DNA of 64,000 bases from Ahaetulla prasina. Its lineage: Eukaryota > Chordata > Lepidosauria > Squamata > Colubridae. The position numbers and the translations under genes are program-made. Below the pieces are notes generated by a model. It was not told where the DNA came from and searched no databases. It worked only from the letters and a program-made list of their open reading frames with translations. Below, piece by piece: positions 33,515 through 42,837 of the stretch. Each line of letters opens with the position of its first letter. The first letter of the stretch is position 1. Location of the stretch: NCBI RefSeq assembly GCF_028640845.1, contig NC_080542.1, positions 148,365,298-148,429,297 of the forward strand, read 5' to 3'.

Positions 33515-33855
33515 CCCCTCAAGTAGAAGAGGGATTTGCTGAGAAATATGGGTCATTGAGCAGAGGGGTCAGACTAGACGACCTCCAAGGTCCCTTCCAA
33601 CTCTGTTATTCCATGATTCTGTAAGGGACTCCTGGTTGACCTGGGGTTGGGCTAGATGACCTCCGAGCTTCCAACTGTGTTCCTGTCTGATTCTGTAAGA
33701 ATCTCCTGCTTGAGTTGAGGATTGGGCTAGATGACCTCCGAGGTCCCTTCCAACTGTTATCCTGTCATTCTCAAAAGGTCTGCTTCATCAGGGGGGTTGG
33801 GCTAGATGACCTCCGAGCTCCCTTCCAACTCTTTCATTCCACAATTCTATATTGT
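33515..33855 (+). mobile_element. CR1 LINE 3' tails, four tandem copies
   Basis: Four repeats of TTGGGCTAGATGACCTCCGA and CCCTTCCAACT with short spacers, at about 33565, 33645, 33722 and 33797. A ~75-bp tandem amplification of the CR1 terminus. Confidence 0.85.
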
Positions 33856-34785
33856 TGTGATTCATGCTGCAGGGGGTGTGTGTGTTTGCCATCGCGCAAT
33901 TTCTTGTTTGTTTTCGATGCTATGTCTGTGCCATCCAGAGTCACCCAGCTGCAGTGTGTCGGCCTTGGGGCTTTTGTTAATAAATAAAGAAAAAATCAGG
34001 CGGGTCAGCGTCAAACTGGGTGGGTCCCTGGCTGGCTTCTAGTTGGGGATTATAAGGATTTATTCTTCCTTTAAGGCTGTTCCGCTTCAGACACAGAGTA
34101 AAAGTAGCAGAAATGTGTCGGTATTGTCGGGTTGCATCCAAAGCCACAAAGATATTCTGGGGTGTTGTATCACAACCGCAGCAAGTTCAAGACAGGTGGA
34201 TTTCAGCTCCCACAATCCCCCAGCCGGCATGCTTTAAGAGGGGACGATAGATGGATAGTAAGAGCCTTTTCATCCCCGTAGTCCAACAAGCTTCCTGTCT
34301 GCTGCCAGAATCCGGCTCACTTTAGCAGCTGTCGCTTCCCGAACTCGATACCGTGACTCAGCTGTCCGTGGCTTCCATGGCCGAGCAGGTAAAGGCCGTG
34401 CCAAGATCCCGTGGCAGACCTGACCCGACCTCCCTCCTGTCCCGTTTGGGAAGCCGACTCAATGCAGGGTGAAAAAATCTGGAGAAATCCAAATTTCTCC
34501 TTCTCTCCAAAAGGAAAGGATCCTCATGATTTGCAAAGAGGAGGAAAAACCCGGAGTAAATCCAGAGTTCTAAGGGATTTTGGATGGAGATTTGGGGTAA
34601 AGCAGGAGGAGGAATTGAGAGGGTTGTTGTTGTTGTTTTGAGCCCAGGTTTCAGTTTGAATGAAGCTGGGCAAAAGGAGAAATAAAAGGGCTAGAAAAAC
34701 AGGTTGTAGTCCGCCCACCCTCCTACGCAGCCGAAAGTTAATAGACAAACACGTTGGTGAGGAAATAGAGTCTCTTCAAAGCGTT
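33856..34785. other. Mostly unannotated intergenic sequence
   Basis: Includes an AATAAATAAAG motif near 33980 and a single MITE-B arm at 34195-34232 (TTTCAGCTCCCACAATCCCC). No exon is supported. Confidence 0.3.
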
Positions 34786-35045
34786 GGCAACTTTAAGGCA
34801 GGTGGACTTCAACTCCCAGAATTCCCTGACAAGCAAGAAGTCTTCCCCTCTTGCAGCATTCCACATGGGGGATTCTGGGAGTGGAAGTCCTCCCCTTGTA
34901 AAGCATAGCCAACTGGGGGATTATGGGAGTGGAAGTCCTCCCCTTGTAAAGCATAGCCAACTGGGGGATTCTGGGAGTTGAAGTCCTCCCCTCTTAAAGC
35001 ATGCCGGCTGGGGGATTATGGGAGCTGAAGTCCTCCCCTCTTAAA
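34785..35045. repeat. MITE-B arm tandem repeats (4-5 copies)
   Basis: Starts with GGCAACTTTAAGGCAGGTGG and the arm CTTCAACTCCCAGAATTCCC, then tandem TGGGGGATTCTGGGAGT-like units as in the 15.6-16.9 kb array. Confidence 0.85.
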
Positions 35046-35424
35046 TTCACCAGGTTGGATAAATCCATATCTAAAAACTTTTAAACCCGTGAAGAACTGG
35101 GAAATACATGGATCGATTTAGCTTCCTCACATAGCCGTCAATAGTAGAAGTTCTACAAAGCCCTTTGCTATTTTTGCTGCCATAATCTAGTGACCTGCTC
35201 ACAGTTGTAAAAGGCTAAGAAGGGCTTAGGCTTAAGCCCCGGTTTGTTAATTATTTATTATTTATTATTTATTATTTAAATTTAAATTTAAACTTAACTC
35301 CGTTGAGATTCCTTGGAGACATGTCCTGGCAATTTTCTGTGGATATCGGTTAGGAATTTATCCTAGGTTAGGAGGATCCAAGCATCTTCTTAGGATGCTC
35401 CTAAATCCAGCAGATTAAAAATAT

Positions 35425-35590
35425 TGTGGTTGGTAATATGAGTAAGGGGTTGGACTGGATGACCTCTGAGGTCCCTTCCAGCTCTATGCTTCTATTGTAT
35501 AAGAATTATATTGTATTCCTGAGCATTGCAGGAATTGAAGAAGAGATTGGACAACCATTGGTCCGAAATGGTATGAAGGTTTCCTGCCTC
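35425..35590 (+). mobile_element. CR1 LINE 3' fragments
   Basis: GGGTTGGACTGGATGACCTC and, out of order, GGACAACCATTGGTCCGAAA plus GGTTTCCTGCC from just upstream of the CR1 terminus. Confidence 0.7.
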
Positions 35591-35594
35591 AATA

Positions 35595-36185
35595 TGACTG
35601 GAATTGAGCCCCAAATTTCCATTCCGTTAAATGAGTTTTGTACCATTTTACGACCTTTCTTGCTGCAGTTGTTAAGCGAATCACTGTACATGTTCAATTG
35701 ATCAAATCGTTGTTAAGTGAATCGGGCTTTCTTTTGGATTTGGCTTGTCAGAAGGTCGCCAAAGGGGGGGGTGTCGCATGACCACAGGACGCTGCCACCG
35801 TCATAAACATGAGTCAGTTGTCGAGCATCTGAATTTAGATCACGTGACCATAGAAATGCTGCAGTGGTCGTAAGTGTGAAAAATGGTCAGAAGTCTTTTT
35901 TTCAGGAACATCAGTTGATCATCAGGATACTGCAGCAGTTGTAAGTGTTAAAAAACGGTCGTAAGTCCCATTTTTCAGTACTCTCAGAAGGTCGCAGACA
36001 GGGGATCACGTGACTGTAGGATACTGCAACGGTCATATACATGATTCAATGGCCAAGTCTCTGAATTTTGATCCCATTATATGGGGATGCTACAGTGGTC
36101 GTAAGTATGAAAAATGCTCCTAAGACCCTTATAACTATGAATGGTTACTAAATGGACTGTTGTAAATCGAGGACTCCCCACACTT
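35595..36185 (+). mobile_element. MITE-A with duplicated right part
   Basis: Left TTACGACCTTTCTTGCTGCA, right TTGTAAATCGAGGACTCCCC. The GTGGTCGTAAGTGTGAAAAA block occurs about three times. Confidence 0.75.
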
Positions 36186-36487
36186 TGAAAAAAACAATAA
36201 TAATCTTTAAGGCTTTTTCTTCTGGTGATTTTTCAGAGAAAAAATATTGCACAATAATCCTTTTTTTTAAAAAAAAAAAAGAAAAGAAATAATTCTAGCT
36301 TTGGATAATTACAAGAGAAAAAGTTTAGAGAGGGGGAAAAGCCAATTTTTTCCCATCAGAAATCCAATTTTTTATTTTCAACTTCATTTTTTGAACCCCC
36401 GAGGCTATTAATTAATAACGGGCCTGCTTAGTATTTTTATAAATAGCTTTGTTATTTTTTTCCCCCCCTGTTTTCCGGTCCTTCTAG

Positions 36488-36536
36488 AAAGGCTACACGC
36501 CCATGATCCTGTGCCAAGAAGAGAAACCGAAAGAGG
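36488..36536 (+). other. Exon-like segment of unknown identity
   Basis: A strong pyrimidine tract and CTTCTAG acceptor precede an open frame reading KGYTPMILCQEEKPKE, followed by a weak GTAGAA donor. It lies in low-repeat sequence between the two genes. I cannot name a protein and it may be chance. Confidence 0.2.
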
Positions 36537-36614
36537 GTAGAAAAATTCCAAATACCGGTATGCTTATTGAAATGAGCGAAATGTAAAAGGGACAGCAAGC
36601 TTGGCACAGCATAT

Positions 36615-36855
36615 TAATCCATAAAATCGGAATAGAGGTGGAAGGGACCTTGGGGGTCATCTAGTCCAACCCCCTCCTCGAGCACGAGACCCTTACAGAA
36701 TAAGAGTTGAAAGGGAACTTGAAGGTCATCTAATCCAACCCATTATTCTAAGCAGGGGACTCTTAAGGAATGACAAAATAACAAGAGTAGGAAGGGACTC
36801 TGGTCAAGCCGGAAACTGGAATTGGAGGTCATCTAGTCCAACCCCTCTGCAGAAT
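36615..36855 (-). mobile_element. CR1 LINE 3' tails
   Basis: Three reverse-orientation tails with GGAAGGGACCTTGGGGGTC, TCTAGTCCAACCCC and a diverged AGCAGGGGACTCTTAAGGAA. Confidence 0.8.
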
Positions 36856-37130
36856 AAAATGACTGTAAGAGCGAGAGGTTTATTTCGCCGATTGAAGGGA
36901 CAGGAGAATGGCATGGGGAGGCGCATGGGCAGTGCGCCAGTCGCTTAGGCAAGGCCCCAGCAATAATTCTTGGCATAATTCAGAGGGAAGCAGGAAAGGA
37001 GGCCCCATCTGGCGCCTTCAGGCTCCGGCCCTCCCCCAAACATCCCAGCAGGAACTGCAGGGCAGGTTTGGCAGGTCAATGCGGAAACTTCCTTGGGGCG
37101 GGGGGGGGGGGAAGAACCGCTGAGATTGTG
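36856..37130. other. No recognised feature
   Basis: GC-rich unique-looking sequence ending in a poly-G run. No exon support. Confidence 0.3.
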
Positions 37131-37134
37131 CAGG

Positions 37135-37175
<41 letters not shown>

Positions 37176-37182
37176 TGTGTTT
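37135..37182. repeat. (GT)n microsatellite
   Basis: Dinucleotide run of about 47 bp with one interruption. Confidence 0.95.
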
Positions 37183-37387
37183 GCACCCGTCTTTTATTTT
37201 ATCTTATTATTTATATTTTATTTTGTTATAATTTTATATTATTCTGTTCTTTATTTTCTCCTACTGTCTTTTAAAATTTTATTCTAGTCTATTTTCTCCT
37301 ACTCTATTTTATTGTTTATTCCAGTTTTTTATTTTATTCTAATTTATTTTATATTTTATTTTATTCTATTTTATTCTAATTCTAATT

Positions 37388-37860
37388 CCATTGAGGACCT
37401 GTATACTGCACGAATCAAGAAGAGGGCCGTGAAAATATTTGTAGATCCCTCGCATCCTGGACATAAACTGTTTCAACTCCTACCCTCAAAACGACGCTAT
37501 AGAGCACTGCACATCAGAACAACTAGACACAAGAACAGTTTTTTCCCGAAGGCCATCACTCTGCTAAACAAATAATTCCATCAACACTGTCAGACTATTT
37601 ACTGAATCTGCACTACTATTAATCGTTTCATAGTTCCCATCACCAATCTCTTTCCACTTATGACTGTATGACTGTAACTTTGTTGCTGGCAATCCTTATG
37701 ATTTATATTGATATATTGATCATCAATTGTGTTGTAAATGTTGTACCTTGATGAAGGTATCTTTTCTTTTATGTACACTGAGAGCATATGCACCAAGACA
37801 AATTCCTTGTGTGTCCAATCACACTTGGCCAATAAAATTCTATTCTATTCTATTTTTTAT
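37388..37860 (+). mobile_element. L3/Snake1-type CR1 LINE 3' end (copy 1)
   Basis: The open frame includes EDLYTARIKKRAVKIFVDP, LFQLLPSKRRYRALHIRTTR and FFPKAITLLNK, the C-terminus of the LINE ORF2 product. The 3' UTR with TGTTGCTGGCAATCCTTATG and an (ATTCT)n tail follows. 5'-truncated. Confidence 0.85.
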
Positions 37861-38129
37861 TTATTTTTATTGTTTTATTTTTATAATATGAAATGGGAAT
37901 ATTTAAGATGGAAAGGCGGCGCCCTGTTTAATGACTCTGTATTTTGAATTTTTTTGTTTCCATGGGGGGGGGGAGGGGGGGCAAAAAAAAAGATTTTTAG
38001 AGAATTCATCAAGGCGGGGGGGGGGGGGGGGAAATCCAGAATTTGCTTGCTTGGCACCAAAGCAAATTCTTTCCCGCAAACCCAGAAACTGTAACCAGAA
38101 GCACTGTTAAAAAGAAGTGTGTGTTTTTT

Positions 38130-38385
38130 ATTCTAGGTAGTCGACTTACATCCCTCAAATTTGTGTTTTGGAGCCCCCAAATTTAGGTCGCTAAGCAAGA
38201 CATTTGTCAAAATCAGTTTCGCCACATTTTAAAATTCCATTCCAACACCATGATCAGAAGCACAGTTCAAGAAGCATTTTCTTATTTTACAGGCAGTCCT
38301 CAACCTACAAGTGAGCCCCAAATTTAGCTTGCTGAACGAGACGTTTATTAAAATGAATTTTGCCCCATGTTAAAACATTCCTTTC
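38130..38385 (+). mobile_element. MITE-A fragments
   Basis: GTAGTCGACTTACATCCCTC and GCAGTCCTCAACCTACAAGTG, two diverged left ends. They recur at 39210-39400 in the duplicate. Confidence 0.6.
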
Positions 38386-38489
38386 TGCAAAAACGAAGTG
38401 TGTGATCTGAAGCAGGGTTCAAGAGGCGTTTTTATTTTATTCTAATTTATTTTATATTTTATTTTATTCTATTTTATTCTAATTCTAAT

Positions 38490-38962
38490 TCCATTGAGGA
38501 CCTGTATACTGCACGAATCAAGAAGAGGGCCGTGAAAATATTTACAGATCCCTCGCATCCTGGACAGAAACTGTTTCAACTCCTACCCTCAAAACGACGC
38601 TATAGAGCACTGCACATCAGAACAACTAGACACAAGGACAGTTTTTCCCGAAGGCCATCACTCTGCTAAACAAATAATTCCATCAACACTGTCAGACTAT
38701 TTACTGAATCTGCACTACTATTAATCGTTTCATAGTTCCCATCACCAATCTCTTTCCACTTATGACTGTATGACTGTAACTTTGTTGCTGGCAATCCTTA
38801 TGATTTATATTGATATATTGATCATCAATTGTGTTGTAAATGTTGTACCTTGATGAAGGTATCTTTTCTTTTATGTACACTGAGAGCATATGCACCAAGA
38901 CAAATTCCTTGTGTGTCCAATCACACTTGGCCAATAAAATTCTATTCTATTCTATTTTTTAT
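38490..38962 (+). mobile_element. L3/Snake1-type CR1 LINE 3' end (copy 2)
   Basis: Duplicate of the 37.4-kb fragment. A one-base shortening of the T run after GGACAG breaks the short frame. It arose by duplication of the surrounding 1.1 kb, not by separate retrotransposition. Confidence 0.85.
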
Positions 38963-39499
38963 TTATTTTTATTGTTTTATTTTTATAATATGAAATGGGA
39001 ATATTTAAGATGGAAAGGCGCCTGTTTAATGACTCTGTATTTTGAATTTTTTGTTTCCATGGGGAGGGGGCAAAAAAGATTTTAGAGAATTCATCAAGGC
39101 GGAAATCCAGAATTTGCTTGCTTGGCACCAAAGCAAATTCTTTCCCGCAAACCCAGAAACTGTAACCAGAAGCACTGTTAAAAAGAAGTGTGTGTTTTTT
39201 ATTCTAGGTAGTCGACTTACATCCCTCAAATTTGTGTTTTGGGGCCCCCAAATTTAGGTCGCTAAGCAAGACATTTGTCAAAATCAGTTTCATACATTTT
39301 AAAATTCCATTCCAACACCATGATCAGAAGCACAGTTCAAGAAGCATTTTCTTATTTTACAGGCAGTCCTCAACCTACAAGTGAGCCCCAAATTTAGCTT
39401 GCTGAACGAGACGTTTATTAAAATGAATTTTGCCCCATGTTAAAACATTCCTTTCTGCAAAAACGAAGTGTGTGATCTGAAGCAGGGTTCAAGAGGCGT

Positions 39500-39870
39500 T
39501 TTCTTATTTTGCAAGTAGTTCCTTAACTTGGGACCTGGAGCTGTAGGTCGCAAAGTGAGACATTCGACTTTCACCCCCGTTTCACATTTCCCCTCTTGTT
39601 CATTAAGTGACTCACCATCCTTGCCACGGTCATTAAGCAAATCTTGGCAGTCGTTAGGAACACAGTTGGTAAGCGAGTAGAGCTTCTGGATTCCTTTTGC
39701 TTGTCAGGTGATAAAAAGAGGATATGAGCCGGGGACACTTGAACCGTCGTAAATATGAGTCGGTGGCCAAGTGTCCGATTGTGAAAAACGGTCCAAAGTC
39801 CCTTTTTTCAAAGCCATTCCAACTTTGGTCACTAAATGGCGTGTTGTAGCCAAGGACTACGGGATGGGGA
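39500..39870 (+). mobile_element. MITE-A
   Basis: Left CAAGTAGTTCCTTAACTTGG, right TGTTGTAGCCAAGGACTACG. The internal order is typical. Confidence 0.7.
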
Positions 39871-40034
39871 GAGATGTCTGCTAAACACACATTTCAGCAT
39901 GGAATCACAACTCCATCCGCTGGCATTTCGGCAACACAACACACAACAGCACAACTTCGAAATTAATACGGAATTTCAGAGCAGACTTTGAAATTAACAG
40001 GGGAATAATTAACAATGGATCATCAATTGGAATG

Positions 40035-41140
40035 ACGGGTAGACCTCGACTTACAGGCCCATTTCTGTCGCTAAGTGAGACATTAAATTTGGCCCTATTT
40101 TATCACTTTTCCAGTCATTAACCAAATCAGACGTTTTATGCGAGCAACAGTCATTAAGTGAATCTGGTTTCCATGTTGGCTTGTCAGGTCACAAAAGGGG
40201 ACGACCCCTGGGATGGTGCAACCGCCATGAATACAGATTACTCCTCAACTTACAACAGTTCACTTAGTGATGGTTCGAAGTTACACTGAAAAAAGGGACT
40301 TTTTCACTTATGACCATTGTAGCATCCCCACAATATATCGATAGACTCACATTTATAACGGTCGCACTGTCCTGGGATCATGTGATCTCCTTCTGCGACC
40401 TTCCAACAAGCCCAATTCACTTAACGTCTGGGTGACTCAATTCAAGTATTGAGATTCATTTAAAGGTGAGAAAACTCTTTAAAACGGAGCAAGCTCACTT
40501 AAATGTCTCATTAAAGACCTAAATTAAGGGAATCTTCATGGGCTTCCCCCACTCACTCTGCTGGATAGAGAGTCGCAAAAGGGGATCGCCTGAGCCCCGT
40601 GAGGACATCACAACCGTCATAAATATGAGTCAGCTGCCAAGCGTCGGAACTTTGATCCTGAGCGCCTGGGTTCTGCGATGGTCCTTAAGTGTGAAAAAGG
40701 GTAAAGTCTCTAGCGTCATTGTAACTTTCAACCATCACTAAATAATCTGTTGTAACCCAACAAGTTAATTCTAATACAGGTAGTCTTCAAATTACAGATC
40801 GAGCGTGGTTAAGTGAGCCATTTCCTAAGTGAATTTTCCTCCATTTCATGATCTTTCTTGCCGCAATTATTAAGTGCATCCCTCCAGTTAAGCTAGTAAC
40901 ACGGTCATTAAGCAAATCAGCCTTCCCTATTGACTTGGCTGCTCAGAAAGGTTGCTAAAAGATCGGGTGATCCCAAGATGTGACGACCGTCATAAACATG
41001 AGTCAGTTGTCAAAGATCTAGATTTTGATCACCTGACCACGGGGGAGGCCCTAGTGGTCGTAAATGTGAACGGCGATCCTAAGTCACTTTTTTCACTGAC
41101 ATCATACTGTTGAACGGTCACTAAACAAGGACTGCCTGCA
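40035..41140. mobile_element. Three MITE-A copies
   Basis: Copies at about 40037-40235, 40240-40535 (inverted), and 40540-41135. ACAGGTAGTCTTCAAATTAC marks a start at 40777. Confidence 0.7.
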
Positions 41141-41269
41141 CAATATTGTGCATTTGAGTATCCTGGGAGTATAAAGTTATGAATGGAAAGTTCTGAAAAT
41201 GTGACCAATTCTGGGACAAGAGGTTTGTCTGCAGGAAAGGCGAAGGAGAGAGATGGGTGATTAGAAAAT

Positions 41270-41436
41270 ATGAAATATAAATAAAAATAAATCACATGAA
41301 AAGTAAAATAAAATAAAAAATGAAATGAAATAAAGGAATAGAATGGAATAAAAAAATTTATGTAATAAAATAATTACATAAAATTTAAAATAAAATAAAA
41401 AGGAATGGAATACAATAATAAAATAAAATAGTAAAA
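41270..41436. repeat. (AAAT)n-rich low-complexity stretch
   Basis: AAATA/AAAAT repeats immediately beyond the CDC25A poly(A) region. Confidence 0.8.
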
Positions 41437-41469
41437 AATGAAGACACGAACATTTGAAATTGTGGGCAA

Positions 41470-41475
41470 TTTATT
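41470..41475 (-). terminator. CDC25A: Poly(A) signal AATAAA (CDC25A candidate)
   Basis: Minus-strand GCAAATAAATTGCCC. It is the best hexamer before the A-rich repeat and about 1.2 kb after the stop. Confidence 0.5.
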
Positions 41476-41814
41476 TGCACAAAAGAGTTCATTTTTTCCT
41501 AAACCTCCTCATCCTTCCCGATCTTCCTCACCCTCCCTTATAACGACTTATTTACAAGACTTTAAAAGCACATTATTATCCCTCTGTCAGCAAGTGGGCT
41601 GTGCAAAACGGGTCAGAGTAGCCTGGCAAATGGCAGCAGACTACGTAAACCATATGCCAGGATTTGGGCCATGCCCGGGGAATATTTTTACACAGGAAGT
41701 GAGCGAGCAAGGCTTCCTTGATCTCCGCAAATGGTCGGTAGACTCAGCTGCAGAGACTTCACGCGGCTCTCCGGCATCCCTCCAAAAAACCCAGCATTGC
41801 TGGTTTAAGTAAAC

Positions 41815-41822
41815 TGAGGTAG
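41815..41822 (-). promoter_or_regulatory. CDC25A: let-7 8-mer seed match in CDC25A 3' UTR
   Basis: The mRNA reads CUACCUCA, the perfect complement of the let-7 seed. CDC25A is an established let-7 target in mammals. Function here is inferred. Confidence 0.5.
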
Positions 41823-42441
41823 TGGGCTTTTTTCCCGGATCTGATGCAGACACTGAATATGAAAAGCAGAAAAATGGAAGCTTACACAATGTTACTCTTC
41901 CTGAAAAAATGCCTCCACCTGCACCGACTAAAAAGGATTTTCAATACTGACATGGATGCCATTTGATCATGTAACACTAAGCCATTATTTAAAACTTCCA
42001 AGAGCGGGAAGGAGACACAGACCCTGAGACCAGAGGTTGAGGTCAGTTTCTCCTTTGCTTTAAGAGAATAATCTCGGTTTAAGTTAAACTTGGATGTGTG
42101 CGGCCATTTCAAGCCAAGTTGGCTTAACCAGAGTTTGTAACAAACTAGGGTTAACTTGCATGTGGACCTGAATTAGGAGCTTAATCCCAATTGGAGCTAA
42201 TATTATACACATACAAAAAGATAAGCCAGATTTCCAGGCTAGCATCATGCTTGGAGTTTGTGACAAACTAAAGTAAACTTGCATGTTAGTTTCATGTTGC
42301 TCCCAAATTAGCTTAACGATAATTGGGGCTTGTCTGAATTGCGGTTAAGAGTAACAACCTCCAGTTTAGCATTACACAAAACGTGGACAAATACACCCCC
42401 CCCCCACCAAAAAAAGAGCAAGATTTCCAAGGTAGCATCTC

Positions 42442-42448
42442 AGCTTAT
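42442..42448 (-). promoter_or_regulatory. CDC25A: miR-21 7-mer seed match in CDC25A 3' UTR
   Basis: The mRNA reads AUAAGCU, matching miR-21 bases 2-8. Mammalian CDC25A has been reported as a miR-21 target. A 7-mer can occur by chance. Confidence 0.35.
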
Positions 42449-42696
42449 GTCTCCGATGTCGGTTTATGCCAAGGCTTCCTTCAAAATCATTCAATTACCA
42501 CTGGAGTTTTTTTTTTCCTTAGGAAAAACAATCCAGGATTCGTGTCTAGAATGCTACCCTCTCTTACCTGCGACGACAGTCCTGTGTCTCTGTCAGGTCG
42601 CATGGGATGGATCCAACCCCCCCCCTTACCTCACCTCACCCCAACACCGCCCCCCCTGAAAAAATGTGTCCGTTTCAGAATCCACCCCGGCCCCCT

Positions 42697-42837
42697 TCAA
42701 AGCTTCTTCAAACGGCTGTAGTGTTCGCGTTTGCTCTTCTCGCCTGCCCAGGTCCGGCTCCGGGTGCGAAAGGTGCGCAGGTCCTCCTTGAAGTCCTTGT
42801 GGTGCATGGGGCGGTAGCTCTGGGGCTCGCAGTAACT
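42697..42837 (-). CDS. CDC25A: CDC25A last coding exon
   Basis: 47 codons including TGA, after a CATCCAG acceptor. Encodes [20 protein letters not shown], then [16 protein letters not shown] and the terminal SRLKKL. This tail contributes to CDK docking and holds the SRTW 14-3-3/Chk1-type site of the family. Confidence 0.95.
   Translation of the reverse strand, partial: SYCEPQSYRPMHHKDFKEDLRTFRTRSRTWAGEKSKREHYSRLKKL

Larger units (their letters stand above)
37327..39502. repeat. ~1.1-kb tandem duplication
   Basis: The segment starting TATTTTATTCTAATTTATTT at about 37330 recurs at about 38433, with landmarks offset by 1102 bp (GAGGACCTGTATACTGCACG at 37393 and 38495). The second copy has much shorter poly-G and poly-A runs and a few substitutions. 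Confidence 0.9.
41450..42696 (-). other. CDC25A: CDC25A 3' UTR (inferred)
   Basis: About 1.2 kb of low-repeat sequence between the stop codon and a canonical poly(A) signal. Repeat families dense elsewhere are absent, which fits transcribed UTR. The exact cleavage site is not determined. Confidence 0.6.

Noticed and set aside
31921..33624. 567-codon ORF across the CpG island
   Set aside because: It joins homopolymer runs, GC-rich promoter sequence and a TTTC tract. No domain, and it is antisense to the inferred MAP4 promoter.
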